Shown in pieces: positions 18,306 through 27,303 of a stretch of 64,000 bases of DNA. The notes below the pieces were generated by a model. It was not told the DNA's origin. It worked only from the letters and a program-made list of their open reading frames with translations, and did no database searches. A program made the translations under genes and the position numbers. Every line of letters begins with the position of its first letter. The stretch's first letter is position 1. The DNA lies in the NCBI GenBank assembly GCA_905215805.1, contig CAJMRL010000003.1:62001-126000 (forward strand). Direction: 5' to 3'. The DNA comes from an uncultured bacterium (GTDB lineage: Bacteria > Bacillota > Clostridia > UBA1381).

Positions 18306-19223
18306 CTATTCATTATCCGAAACAGAATCGGATACATTTGTTTCAGTATTATTTGCTGCGGGGTCAATTCTGTTCCCGTTATCGTCAACCTTGTATTCCG
18401 CTTTATCGCCGTAAGCCGACCCGTAGCGGTAATTGTAGCTGTAGCCGCGCTTTCCGCCGTAGCCGTAACGGTAGCTGTAGCGCCCGTTTTTATATGATCT
18501 GTATGAAACATTTGGGCTTTGTACGTCGTTTACGAAGAAGCCCAAGACCTTAGCTTCGGCGATCTTAAGAAGATTAAGAGCCTGCTCTATATTTTCGTGA
18601 GCCGTATAATCCTGTCTTACAATAAGTATTATACCGTCAATAAATTTAGAAAGAGCAGCCGCGTCGGTAACAACTGTTACCGGAGGAGTATCGAGAAAGA
18701 TATAATCATACCGTGTTTTTAGCTCTTTAAGAGTTTCGCCCATAGCGTCCGAAGAAAGCAGCTCTGCCGGATTCGGAGGTATGGAACCTGAAGCAAGAAG
18801 ATCAAGCCCTTCTCTTATATTTTTATAAACTACCTCATCAAATGTTTTCTGATTGGAAAGCACTGTTGAAAGACCGTCTGTTTTTACTACGCCTAAATAT
18901 TGGTGAACTCTCGGTTTTCTTAAGTCGCCGTCGATTATAAGCACCTTTGCACCGGTCTGGGCAAAGGTTATCGCGAGATTTATAGTCGTTGTAGTCTTTC
19001 CTTCTCCCGGACCGGCGCTCGTAATAGCTATTACCTTACAAGAATTTTCCATAGAGCCGGAAACTGAGAATATAGTATTTGTTCTTGCTGTTTTATAGGC
19101 TTCCTGAATAATAAATGGAGTTTTTTTGTTTATGATGGCAGCCTGATTACGCTTAAGCGAATTTATCCGGTCGTCCGTTTTATTTGGTTTGGATTTATGA
19201 AAAAGATTCTTCATTACAGTCAT
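18306..19223 (-). CDS. Bacterial tyrosine kinase, CpsD/CapB/YwqD family
   Basis: 305-residue cytosolic BY-kinase. Seen: Walker A 'SAGPGEGKTT' (69-78), Walker A' 'VLIIDGDLR' (94-102), Walker B 'YDYIFLDTPP', and a C-terminal tyrosine cluster (about 242-272, more than ten Tyr mixed with Gly, Arg and Ser) that is the autophosphorylation site of the family. In Gram-positive bacteria the kinase is a separate protein activated by a Wzz-like membrane partner, which here is encoded immediately upstream. The pair controls exopolysaccharide chain length. ACGGAGG precedes ATG 19223. Confidence 0.92.
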   Translation of the reverse strand: MTVMKNLFHKSKPNKTDDRINSLKRNQAAIINKKTPFIIQEAYKTARTNTIFSVSGSMENSCKVIAITSAGPGEGKTTTTINLAITFAQTGAKVLIIDGDLRKPRVHQYLGVVKTDGLSTVLSNQKTFDEVVYKNIREGLDLLASGSIPPNPAELLSSDAMGETLKELKTRYDYIFLDTPPVTVVTDAAALSKFIDGIILIVRQDYTAHENIEQALNLLKIAEAKVLGFFVNDVQSPNVSYRSYKNGRYSYRYGYGGKRGYSYNYRYGSAYGDKAEYKVDDNGNRIDPAANNTETNVSDSVSDNE

Positions 19224-19237
19224 TGTTAAAGCCTCCG

Positions 19238-19978
19238 TTAGTTCTCATGCAAATTAGGAATCTCTCCGAGAATCGGAAGATTGTATTTTGTTGTAAGCTC
19301 CTCGGTGCTTTTTACCCTGGTATCAAATATATTGATAAGGAAAATAATAAGCATCGCTACAGCGGCTCCGGCAACAAAGCCTATAAGACCTCTCTTAACG
19401 GAGTTATTGGGCAGAGGAGATTTTGCTTCCACCGCGTTATTTATAAGCTTGACCGAGCCTCCTTCAAACACTCTCCTTATCTCATCGGGAGCGTTGTTCG
19501 CTACGCTTTCCGCTATCAAATACGCATCGTGAGCATCTGTTGACCTAACAGTGATCTGAAGAATATTCGTATCCGTCTGAGCGGCATATGAAACCATGCC
19601 CTTTATTTCGGACTGGCTGTATTTATTGTCGATGTCATCGCTTACTGTCTGCATAAACGGCATTGATCTCAATACCTCGATATATGTAGGCATAAGCTCA
19701 GCCGCACCGGTTATAGCGTTTGTGTTTACGTCCTCAGTTTTTTGCTCCGTCTGTGTATTGATATAAATAGTGGCGGATGAACTGTATACAGGAACTGATG
19801 TAAGCTTTGAATAAGCGAATACTCCGCCTCCTGCGACAATTGCAAATATAACGATGAGCCACCACATATTGAGCATCATATTTATAATTTCGATAATAGA
19901 TATTTGAGATTCCGCTCCCGCTTGCTCAACGGCTTTGGAACCCTGATCTGTGGATTCTATAATCTGTTTATTCTCCAT
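19238..19978 (-). CDS. Chain-length determinant (Wzz/CapA-like) kinase modulator
   Basis: 246 residues with two membrane helices (about 37-57 and 196-218) flanking an extracytoplasmic domain, and a short cytoplasmic tail ending 'LPILGEIPNLHEN' that would contact the kinase. This is the PF02706 Wzz layout. Its gene is first in the operon, 14 bases before the kinase. No glycosyltransferase, flippase or polymerase gene is nearby, so it may regulate a polysaccharide cluster elsewhere or a shared wall polymer. Confidence 0.88.
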   Translation of the reverse strand: MENKQIIESTDQGSKAVEQAGAESQISIIEIINMMLNMWWLIVIFAIVAGGGVFAYSKLTSVPVYSSSATIYINTQTEQKTEDVNTNAITGAAELMPTYIEVLRSMPFMQTVSDDIDNKYSQSEIKGMVSYAAQTDTNILQITVRSTDAHDAYLIAESVANNAPDEIRRVFEGGSVKLINNAVEAKSPLPNNSVKRGLIGFVAGAAVAMLIIFLINIFDTRVKSTEELTTKYNLPILGEIPNLHEN

Positions 19979-20020
19979 TAAGACCGTCCCCTCATTATTT
20001 ATAGTTTATTGCACTCAATT

Positions 20021-20049
20021 AGTATAGCATAAAATATTTATGTTGTCAA
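20021..20049 (-). promoter_or_regulatory. Sigma-A promoter of the Wzz-kinase-lipoprotein operon
   Basis: On the minus strand a perfect TTGACA (20044-20049), 17-base spacer and TATACT (20021-20026). The start codon is about 43 bases downstream. Confidence 0.8.
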
Positions 20050-20145
20050 TCGCAATTCGACACTATAGTATAATTTATTTATAGATAATTTCGTATAAAA
20101 TTCTAATTTGTATAAATTTTAAAATTTATAGCCGGTTTTCTATAA

Positions 20146-21795
20146 TCAGCCGATAAAACTAAAATTTACTACATCAAATAATCCCGAATCGGTAATTCTT
20201 ATGTCCGGAATTACCGGCAGCGGCAGAAAAGCCGGCGCGAGGAAAGGGTCTATTCCTTCCGCAACTCCGCAGTCACGGCAAAGCATGTAAATTTTGTCAT
20301 GCAGCTCTGTTACTTCTTTTGTGCTTTTAGAAGACATGAGTCCTGCGATCTCAAGAGGCAGATATCCTAAGACCTGTTCACCGGAGCAAAGGGCGATACC
20401 TCCGGAGGTACCGAGAGTGTTTACAGCTGCTGCCATATCCGCGTCATTATCACCTATTACTATAACATTATGCGAATCATGACCTATAGACATTGCAAGC
20501 GCAGCATTTTTTATTCCGTAATTTGTTACATACGCGAAGCCCTTTGTACCGAGACGTTTATGACGTTCTATGACGCATACCTTTGAAAGTCCATCATGAA
20601 GCTTAGTCTTCACACGTTTGGTGATTATAGCCTCCGGAATAAGCTCAATAGCGTCAAACTCTTCTTTTTCCGGCTTATATCTGAAAAAGTCAGCGTCCAC
20701 TTTATCGAGATGAACCGTATCTGTAACGGAGCTGTCAGGGTTACATGACGGTATATCCTTTATTAGCTTTCCTTCGAGGACTGCGATTTCTCCGTCTTTT
20801 ATCACCATATAAATATTTTCGGCACATATATCGTCCGCAATGACGATATCCGCCTTATATGAAGGAGCTATTGCTCCGAGCTGCTTGAGTCCGTAGCATT
20901 CAGCGGCGTTTATGGTTGCAATGGCTATGGCGTCCTCCGGGGATATACCGAACTCGACAGCTTTTTGTATGCTGTAATCAATGCTTCCGTCACGGTATAT
21001 TTCGCCGATAAATCGGTCGTCCGTACAGAAGGTACAGCGGCGGGCAGCGCGGCGGTCGATTCCCGGAGCAAGCTTTGAGATATCCTTTGAAAGCGTGCCC
21101 TCGCGCAATGCCACATACATGCCTTTGGAAATTTTTTCGAGCATCTCATCTATTTCGGAGCATTCATGGTCGGTTTTTATGCCGGCGCAAAGATATGCGT
21201 CAAGCTCATGTCCGGAAAGCAAGGGAGCATGTCCGTCGATGGTTACATCTTGAAGCTTACCCAAAACATCCGGATCACACGAAACTACTCCCGGATAGTT
21301 CATCATTTCTCCGAGTCCAAAAAATTCAGGCAAAAGCCTTTTTGTGTCGGCGGCGTCCAGTTTTGCTCCGGTATGCTCAAACGGAGCTGCCGGAACACAT
21401 GAGGGAAGCATATATTTTATTGGAAGTCCGTCAGCTGCACGCTTCATATATGAAAGTCCTGCCTCTCCGCATACGTTTGTGATTTCGTGAGGGTCGGCTA
21501 TGACGGTTGTGACGCCGTGCGGGAGCACGGTTTTTATATATTCGGGAGGAGTTACCATTGAGGATTCGATATGCACATGCGTATCGATAAAGCCCGGCAT
21601 GATATAGCGTCCGTTTATATCAAGCTCGTTTTTGCCGGAGTATTCTCCTACGCCGCAAATATATCCGTTTTTTACCGCAACATCACCTTTTATCGTTTTT
21701 CCTGTAAAAACGTCTATAATATTGCCGTTTTTTAAAATAATATCCGCATCAGTACGGCCCATAGCGGTATCTATAAGTGTTTTCTTATCATACAT
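20146..21795 (-). CDS. adeC: Adenine deaminase
   Basis: 549-residue amidohydrolase converting adenine to hypoxanthine and ammonia for purine salvage. Seen: N-terminal composite beta segment 'ADIILKNGNIIDVFTGK', the metal site 'GFIDTHVHIESSM', 'VIADPHEI', and 'CTFCTDDRF' with the conserved Asp. 'GHDSHNVIVIGDND' and 'PLPVIPDIRITD' near the C-terminus are characteristic of AdeC and not of dihydroorotase relatives. It is slightly shorter than the usual 570-590. AAGGAGA precedes ATG 21795. It is monocistronic and lies tail to tail with nothing; the next operon starts about 170 bases beyond. Confidence 0.93.
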   Translation of the reverse strand: MYDKKTLIDTAMGRTDADIILKNGNIIDVFTGKTIKGDVAVKNGYICGVGEYSGKNELDINGRYIMPGFIDTHVHIESSMVTPPEYIKTVLPHGVTTVIADPHEITNVCGEAGLSYMKRAADGLPIKYMLPSCVPAAPFEHTGAKLDAADTKRLLPEFFGLGEMMNYPGVVSCDPDVLGKLQDVTIDGHAPLLSGHELDAYLCAGIKTDHECSEIDEMLEKISKGMYVALREGTLSKDISKLAPGIDRRAARRCTFCTDDRFIGEIYRDGSIDYSIQKAVEFGISPEDAIAIATINAAECYGLKQLGAIAPSYKADIVIADDICAENIYMVIKDGEIAVLEGKLIKDIPSCNPDSSVTDTVHLDKVDADFFRYKPEKEEFDAIELIPEAIITKRVKTKLHDGLSKVCVIERHKRLGTKGFAYVTNYGIKNAALAMSIGHDSHNVIVIGDNDADMAAAVNTLGTSGGIALCSGEQVLGYLPLEIAGLMSSKSTKEVTELHDKIYMLCRDCGVAEGIDPFLAPAFLPLPVIPDIRITDSGLFDVVNFSFIG

Positions 21796-21938
21796 TGAAA
21801 TAAGTTCTCCTTTTTCATTTAAATCATATAATAATTATACAATAATTTTTTTTGAGATTCAAGGGAACAGCATTAAATTTTTTCTGAAAAATTATAATAA
21901 AAGTTTACAATAAGTTCAAAAACATGTAAAAAATAATA

Positions 21939-21968
21939 TTGATTTTATATTGGTGCATATGATATAAT
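21939..21968 (+). promoter_or_regulatory. Promoter of the zinc-ribbon membrane protein
   Basis: TTGATT (21939-21944), 18-base spacer, TATAAT (21963-21968). The ATG at 22013 follows AGGAGG. Confidence 0.6.
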
Positions 21969-22012
21969 ATCATCATATTTCAGAAGTTAAAAAGACAGGA
22001 GGACGGACGATA

Positions 22013-22918
22013 ATGAAATGCAGAAAATGCGGCGCTCAAATGGGCGATGATATGCTTTACTGTCCGGTATGCGGCACTCATATTCCGACAAGCGCGGATG
22101 AAATTTCAGATGATGATGTCGCTTTATATATAAAGGAAGAAAAACTTGAGGAGAATAGACGGATAAAAGAGGAATCGGAAAAAAAGATATCCGATAATGA
22201 AGAAAGCGATGGGCCTTCGAATAATTACGGCGATAAAAAGGATATGCCGCCGCAAAACAGAAATACCGTACTCATCGTCCTTATTTCGGTGCTTATAGTT
22301 TTGGTGCTGATGGGTATTTCCGGCGGACTGGCATTTGTGTTTATGAATGATCATTCGGATACATTGAAGAATTCGCTTGAAGCTCAAAATAATGCCGCAA
22401 GGCAGACCGGCGCTCCGGTGACTCCGAGCCCCGAGCCTACGCCGTCGCCCGAGCCGACTCCTGTTCAAACGACAAATATTAAGGTGACGGGATCGGAGCA
22501 GGCTCCCGATGAAAATCCAAGCTATAGGGTATATACCGATCCGGAATATCATTTTTCATGTTCATATCCGAGCAGCTTTGAGGTATATATAGATAATTCA
22601 AAAAGCGGAAGATATACCTTAAGATCCGCCGATGGAACGGCATCGCTGCGCATATGTGCGGAGGAAAACAGCGCAGGCATCACCGTAGCGCAGTCGCTGG
22701 ATATGTTTAAAGCCCAGACAGGGGGATATGTTGACTATGAGCAATCGGGAGAGACTTATTATGCGGTGCGCATGGTAAACGGTTCTAACTGCGCTTATAA
22801 ATACCTGCGTTCGAAAAACGGGAATATGTATTGGTTTGAATTTACGTTCCCGCGAAAATACTTTGAAATATATGATAAATATATTAACCATCTTTACAGC
22901 TCTTTTACGGTTAATTGA
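22013..22918 (+). CDS. Zinc-ribbon single-pass membrane protein with extracellular beta-rich domain
   Basis: 301 residues. An N-terminal cytoplasmic zinc ribbon (CRKCGA...CPVCG, Cys at 3, 6, 17 and 20) is followed by a charged linker. One membrane helix (about 86-112) leads to a proline-rich spacer of 'PSPEPTP' repeats (about 137-155). The extracellular domain (about 175-301) contains 'YHFSCSYPSSFEV', which resembles the modules in the stalk-domain proteins of this window. The topology suggests a sensor or anchor linking cytoplasm and surface. No enzyme motif is seen. Monocistronic. Confidence 0.75.
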   Translation: MKCRKCGAQMGDDMLYCPVCGTHIPTSADEISDDDVALYIKEEKLEENRRIKEESEKKISDNEESDGPSNNYGDKKDMPPQNRNTVLIVLISVLIVLVLMGISGGLAFVFMNDHSDTLKNSLEAQNNAARQTGAPVTPSPEPTPSPEPTPVQTTNIKVTGSEQAPDENPSYRVYTDPEYHFSCSYPSSFEVYIDNSKSGRYTLRSADGTASLRICAEENSAGITVAQSLDMFKAQTGGYVDYEQSGETYYAVRMVNGSNCAYKYLRSKNGNMYWFEFTFPRKYFEIYDKYINHLYSSFTVN

Positions 22919-22998
22919 CAGGAATATTTATATTTTAGTTTAGTTATGAATGAATTGTAAAATTTTATTGACCACATATTTTTGCGGCGTTTATTTTA

Positions 22999-23027
22999 TT
23001 GACAATAATAAAAATTCATGGTAAAAT
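22999..23027 (+). promoter_or_regulatory. Promoter of the MacAB-like exporter operon
   Basis: Perfect TTGACA (22999-23004), 17-base spacer, TAAAAT (23022-23027). Transcription would start near 23034, giving a leader of about 165 bases. Confidence 0.75.
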
Positions 23028-23033
23028 AGGTGC

Positions 23034-23198
23034 ATGGGATTTTCGGTCTCTTGGGGAAGAGATTGTTTCCGCAGCGAGAACGCCGACGATAAAACGGTAC
23101 GGCGTATAAAGGCTGATAATGGGGTGAAGCCGTTTTTAAGCTTCACCGAAGCCGTTTTATAAACGGTATCAGACAATTTTTATATAGGAGGCGACACA
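23034..23198 (+). promoter_or_regulatory. Structured 5' leader with three hairpins, candidate cis-regulatory RNA
   Basis: Hairpin 1: TCTCTT-GGGG-AAGAGA (23047-23062). Hairpin 2: ACGCCG (23080-23085) with CGGCGT (23100-23105). Hairpin 3: GGTGAAGC (23123-23130) with GCTTCACC (23140-23147). The third has five T residues in its loop, not after it, so it is not a plain terminator. I do not recognise a known riboswitch class. Function unproven. Confidence 0.45.
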
Positions 23199-25343
23199 AT
23201 GGACGAGGAAACCATTGAAAGATCAGGCACTTCAGATTCAGGTAAGGATATGTCACAGCCGGCGGAAGGGGAAAACGCGGCTTCGGCAAAAAATAATGAC
23301 AGCGTTCCTGACAAAAGCACTGATGAGAAAAAAATTAAGAAAATATTATCCGGCGGGAAGAAGAACAGGAAAAAAATAATTATTATGCTTATAATAGTTA
23401 TTGCTGTAATTGCTGCCGGATTTTCTTTTTGTACAATAAGAAATAAACAGAAGAATGCGGGAATGCAGGAGGTAACAGCAAATGTTGAAAGACGAAGCAT
23501 AACAAATACTGTTACCGGTTCTTCAACCGTTGAGGCAAATGATTCTTATGACGTGTCGTCAATGGTACAGGGCGAGGTGCTTTCGGATACCTTCAGCGAG
23601 GGCGATCATGTTGAAAAGGATCAGGTCCTTTATGAAATAGACTCCGAGGACGCTCAGAGCAATGTTGAAAATGCGCAGAATTCGCTCAGAAAAGCGCAGC
23701 TTTCGTACGATGATGCGGTATATAACAATAAGTCGACCTCAAGCAATATCCTTAAGGCAAAGGATGCGCTTCTTAAGGCGCAGGAGGATCTGGCGGATAC
23801 GGTAAGAAAGCTTGCCTCAAACGACCGCGCCGTACAGCAGGCTGTCAATTCTGTTACAAAGGCTCAGAATTCATACAAAACCGCGGCTGACGATATGGAT
23901 AATTTAAATATTGCGGCGGAAAGCGCCGGAACGGTAAGCGCGGTATATGTTTCAAACGGCGACAGCGTTTCAAACGGTACAAAAATTGCGGATATATATA
24001 ATGACAGATATATGAAGCTCAGCGTTCCGTTTAATACCGCGGATGCGGATAAGATACATAACGGTGACGCGGCGGTTGTAAAGGTAGCCGGTCACAGCGA
24101 TGAGATATTTGCAACGGTAACTTCTGTAAGCAGTGCGGAGGTCGCAACGGACGCTCATGCGGTGGTGCGCTATGTGACTGTAGAGCTGACAAATCCCGGA
24201 GCGCTTACAATAAATGATAAGGGTACTGTAACAATAGGCGGAGTGACCTGTCAGGACGTGGCAAATTTTGAATATGTGAATACGGAATCGATAACCGCAA
24301 AGGTTTCCGGAAAAGTTTATTCTCTTAATATAAAGGAAAATGACAGGGTAGAGCAGGGAACTGTCGTTGTAAATCTTTCTTCGGACACTGTGGAAAACAC
24401 TCTTGCAAATGCCGAAATAGAGCTTGACAACGCGAATATGAGTCTTCAGGACGCAATACTTCAAAATGATTCCGTTGCTCAGAATAACGCGGTAAAAACA
24501 GCACAGCGAGCACTCGACGAAGCGAAGGCTTCATATGACAGTACAGTAAGAAGCCAGGGTCAGTCGGTAACTACTGCCGCGATAGAGCTTGCAAATGCAA
24601 AGCTTTCTCTCGATAATGCGAATAAAACGCTCGAGGATTATACGATAAAGGCTCCTATAGCGGGAACTATCGTTACAAAGAACGTAAAAGCAGGGGATAA
24701 GCTTGAAAATTCAACCTCAAATGCAAATACGTCCCAGATGGCGGTGATATACGATCTTACATGTCTGAAATTCGAGCTTTCGATAGATGAGACCGAGATA
24801 CAGAAGGTAAAGGTCGGACAAGAGGTCACTGTTACGGCGGACGCGGTCGAAGGCAGCTTTACCGGAGTGGTACAGAAGGTAGGAGTTGACGGAACGGCCG
24901 AAAACGGCGTAACTACATATCCGGTTGAGGTAAGGATCGACAATTACGGAGATCTGCTGCCCGGAATGAACGTAGATGCTTCTATTGAGGTCGAGTCGGC
25001 TGAGAACGTTCTTGCGATACCGCTTTCATCTGTAAACAGAGGAAATGTTGTATATGTAAAGGGCGATAAGACTGACGAAAACGACAAGGCTCCGGAGGGC
25101 TATAAGAGCGTTACGGTCGAAGTCGGCATAAATGACAATACATATGTAGAAATAAAATCGGGACTTAATGAAGGCGATATTGTAAAAGGCACAGATGCAG
25201 CCTCAGGAAATGATACTACAGGAACTGCCCAGCAGCAACAGCAAATGGGCGGTATGCCCGGCGGCATGAGCGGCGGTATGGGCGGCGGCATGCCCGGCGG
25301 CGGAGGCGGCATGGGCGGCGGTATGCCCGGCGGCGGACGGTAA
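23199..25343 (+). CDS. MacA/HlyD-like exporter adaptor with duplicated lipoyl-coil architecture
   Basis: 714 residues, far longer than the 370-450 usual for the family. After an acidic cytoplasmic tail comes one membrane helix (about 59-80). Two consecutive adaptor units follow. Unit 1: lipoyl half 'VQGEVLSDTFSEGDHVEKDQ', coiled coil 150-235, second half 240-268, barrel 270-350. Unit 2: lipoyl half 'VSGKVYSLNIKENDRVEQG', coiled coil 397-480, 'IKAPIAGTIVTKNVKAGD' half at 483-500, barrel 520-600. A C-terminal Gly/Met/Pro tail closes the protein (684-714). It should link the MacB-like ATPase/permease downstream to the surface. AGGAGG lies before the ATG. Confidence 0.87.
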   Translation: MDEETIERSGTSDSGKDMSQPAEGENAASAKNNDSVPDKSTDEKKIKKILSGGKKNRKKIIIMLIIVIAVIAAGFSFCTIRNKQKNAGMQEVTANVERRSITNTVTGSSTVEANDSYDVSSMVQGEVLSDTFSEGDHVEKDQVLYEIDSEDAQSNVENAQNSLRKAQLSYDDAVYNNKSTSSNILKAKDALLKAQEDLADTVRKLASNDRAVQQAVNSVTKAQNSYKTAADDMDNLNIAAESAGTVSAVYVSNGDSVSNGTKIADIYNDRYMKLSVPFNTADADKIHNGDAAVVKVAGHSDEIFATVTSVSSAEVATDAHAVVRYVTVELTNPGALTINDKGTVTIGGVTCQDVANFEYVNTESITAKVSGKVYSLNIKENDRVEQGTVVVNLSSDTVENTLANAEIELDNANMSLQDAILQNDSVAQNNAVKTAQRALDEAKASYDSTVRSQGQSVTTAAIELANAKLSLDNANKTLEDYTIKAPIAGTIVTKNVKAGDKLENSTSNANTSQMAVIYDLTCLKFELSIDETEIQKVKVGQEVTVTADAVEGSFTGVVQKVGVDGTAENGVTTYPVEVRIDNYGDLLPGMNVDASIEVESAENVLAIPLSSVNRGNVVYVKGDKTDENDKAPEGYKSVTVEVGINDNTYVEIKSGLNEGDIVKGTDAASGNDTTGTAQQQQQMGGMPGGMSGGMGGGMPGGGGGMGGGMPGGGR
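25240..25343 (+). repeat. Coding repeat for the Gly/Met/Pro tail
   Basis: GGCGGYATG and CCCGGCGGC units are repeated imperfectly and encode MGG, MPGG and SGGM motifs. The methionines could bind metal, or the tail may be just a flexible spacer. Such short repeats are prone to length change. Confidence 0.7.
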
Positions 25344-25355
25344 GGAGGGATAGAA

Positions 25356-26090
25356 ATGCCTCCTTTGGTAGAGCTTAAAAATGTATATAAGATATATCAT
25401 ATGGGCGATACGGAGATCCACGCCCTTGACGGTATATCTCTTACAATCGAAAAGGGAGAATTTGTTGCGATAGTTGGACAATCAGGCTCGGGAAAATCCA
25501 CATGTATGAATATCATAGGCTGTCTTGATGTTCCTACCCGCGGACAATATCTCCTTAACGGAAAAGATATTTCAAATTACAGCGATGATGAGCTGGCAGA
25601 GGTAAGGAATAAAATGCTCGGATTTATATTCCAGCAGTATAATCTGATACCGAAGCTTACTGTGCTTGAAAATGTTGAGCTTCCGCTGCTTTACGGCGGC
25701 TACAGCGACCGTGAACAGCGCGAAAGAGCTATGGCGTCGTTAAAAAGGGTAGGACTTGATAAAAAGGCGCAGAACCTTCCGACGCAGCTTTCGGGCGGAC
25801 AGCAGCAAAGAGTATCTATAGCAAGGGCGCTTGCGGGAAATCCGTCGGTCATACTTGCCGATGAGCCGACAGGCGCGCTTGATTCAAGAACCGGACGCGA
25901 GGTCATGCTGTTTTTGCAGAATCTGTATAAGGAAGGAAATACGATAGTCCTTATTACACATGATAACTCCATAGCTGCCCAGGCGCAGAGGGTAATACGA
26001 ATTACTGACGGACGAATTGTATACGACGGTCCCGCCATGGGCGACAAGAGAGTTGCAATGCAGCTCCGTGCCGGAGAGGAGGGCGCATAA
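25356..26090 (+). CDS. MacB/LolD-type ABC transporter ATPase
   Basis: 244 residues: Walker A 'GQSGSGKS' (41-48), Q-loop 'FIFQQYNLIPKLTVLENVELP', signature 'LSGGQQQR', Walker B 'VILADEPTGALD' and switch His in 'LITHD'. The Q-loop and 'DEPTGALD' wording identify the MacB/LolD mechanotransmission group, which works with FtsX-fold permeases such as the next gene. It starts 12 bases after the adaptor gene behind AAGGAGGG. Confidence 0.94.
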   Translation: MPPLVELKNVYKIYHMGDTEIHALDGISLTIEKGEFVAIVGQSGSGKSTCMNIIGCLDVPTRGQYLLNGKDISNYSDDELAEVRNKMLGFIFQQYNLIPKLTVLENVELPLLYGGYSDREQRERAMASLKRVGLDKKAQNLPTQLSGGQQQRVSIARALAGNPSVILADEPTGALDSRTGREVMLFLQNLYKEGNTIVLITHDNSIAAQAQRVIRITDGRIVYDGPAMGDKRVAMQLRAGEEGA

Positions 26091-26091
26091 T

Positions 26092-27276
26092 TTGGGTATA
26101 GGAAAATCATTCTCGATGGCAATATCGAGTATTATAAACAATAAAATGCGCTCGTTTTTGACAATGCTCGGAATTATTATCGGAATTATGGCGGTAATAG
26201 TTTTGGTGAGCGTCATGAACGGTCTTACCGGAGAAGTTACGGATATGTTCAATGAGATAGGAACTACCTCCATAACCGTTTCGATACAGCCGCGTTCAAT
26301 AAAGAAGCTTGATCCTGACGATATGTTCGACTGGGCAGACCAGAATCCGGAGCTTTTTTCTCGGGTGTCGCCGAATGTAACGCTCAGCGGTACTGTAAAA
26401 ACATCTTCGAGCGGCGATGATTCGATAATGACGTCATGCAGGGGCGTATCCGAGAATTACATTGATATGAAGGATATGACGGTTGCTTTTGGACGCTTTT
26501 TGCAGTATATAGACTGTGAGCGTGAGATGAAGACATGCGTGATAGGTACATATCAGGCGCTGTATTTCTTTAACAGCGCATCCGGAGCATTGAATCAGGA
26601 GCTGAAAATAAACGGCGTTCCATATAAAATAGTCGGTGTGCTTGAAGAAACAGAGGATTCTACCGAATCCTCCGGCGATGATATTATATATATACCGTAT
26701 ACCACGGCTATGAAGGCAAGCGGCTCAACCGTTGTAAGCAGCTATACTGTTATGGCGACAAGCGAGGATACTGTAACTCCGGCGGTCAATTCAATAAAAA
26801 CGCTTTTGAATGACAAGATCGGAGACAGCGATTACTATACCGTAACGTCTATGCTTTCTATGATAGACACCATGACGGATATAATGAATAAGATGAGCAT
26901 GGTACTCGTAGCAATTGCCGCAATATCTCTGCTTGTCGGAGGAATAGGAATCATGAATATCATGCTTGTCTCGGTAACGGAGCGTACAAGAGAGATAGGT
27001 ATAAGAAAATCTTTGGGCGCAAAGCATAAGCATATTATGACGCAGTTCGTTATGGAGGCGGCAACGGTAAGCTGTCTGGGAGGAATTATAGGTATTATAC
27101 TCGGATCAACGCTTGCGGTGCTTGCGGGAAAGCTTCTGGGTATGTCAACCAATCCTTCTGTCGGAGCTATAGGGGTTGCGTTCGGCGTTTCCGTTGCGAT
27201 AGGAATAGCGTTTGGATTCCTTCCGGCAAGAAAAGCTGCTCAGCTAAATCCGATAGACGCTTTGCGTTATGACTAA
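26092..27276 (+). CDS. MacB-type permease (FtsX fold)
   Basis: 394 residues. One N-terminal helix ('MRSFLTMLGIIIGIMAVIVL') precedes a large extracytoplasmic domain (about 50-265), then three C-terminal helices carrying 'GGIGIMNIMLVSVTERTREIGIRKSLGA', the FtsX hallmark. I set the start at TTG 26092. It directly follows the ATPase stop (TAA 26088-26090) and has AGGAGG about nine bases upstream, inside the ATPase gene. This implies translational coupling. The longer frame from 26017 lies inside the ATPase gene. Together with the adaptor it should form a MacAB-like pump moving a peptide or amphipathic molecule. Confidence 0.92.
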   Translation: MGIGKSFSMAISSIINNKMRSFLTMLGIIIGIMAVIVLVSVMNGLTGEVTDMFNEIGTTSITVSIQPRSIKKLDPDDMFDWADQNPELFSRVSPNVTLSGTVKTSSSGDDSIMTSCRGVSENYIDMKDMTVAFGRFLQYIDCEREMKTCVIGTYQALYFFNSASGALNQELKINGVPYKIVGVLEETEDSTESSGDDIIYIPYTTAMKASGSTVVSSYTVMATSEDTVTPAVNSIKTLLNDKIGDSDYYTVTSMLSMIDTMTDIMNKMSMVLVAIAAISLLVGGIGIMNIMLVSVTERTREIGIRKSLGAKHKHIMTQFVMEAATVSCLGGIIGIILGSTLAVLAGKLLGMSTNPSVGAIGVAFGVSVAIGIAFGFLPARKAAQLNPIDALRYD

Positions 27277-27303
27277 TTTATTTGACGATAGGAGATTAAT
27301 ATA

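Noticed and set aside
23123..23147. GGTGAAGC/GCTTCACC as a Rho-independent terminator
   Set aside because: The T residues are in the loop and no T run follows the stem.
25240..25343. Tandem GGC-rich units as a CRISPR or minisatellite
   Set aside because: The units are short, in frame and code for the Gly/Met/Pro tail of the adaptor; there are no spacers.
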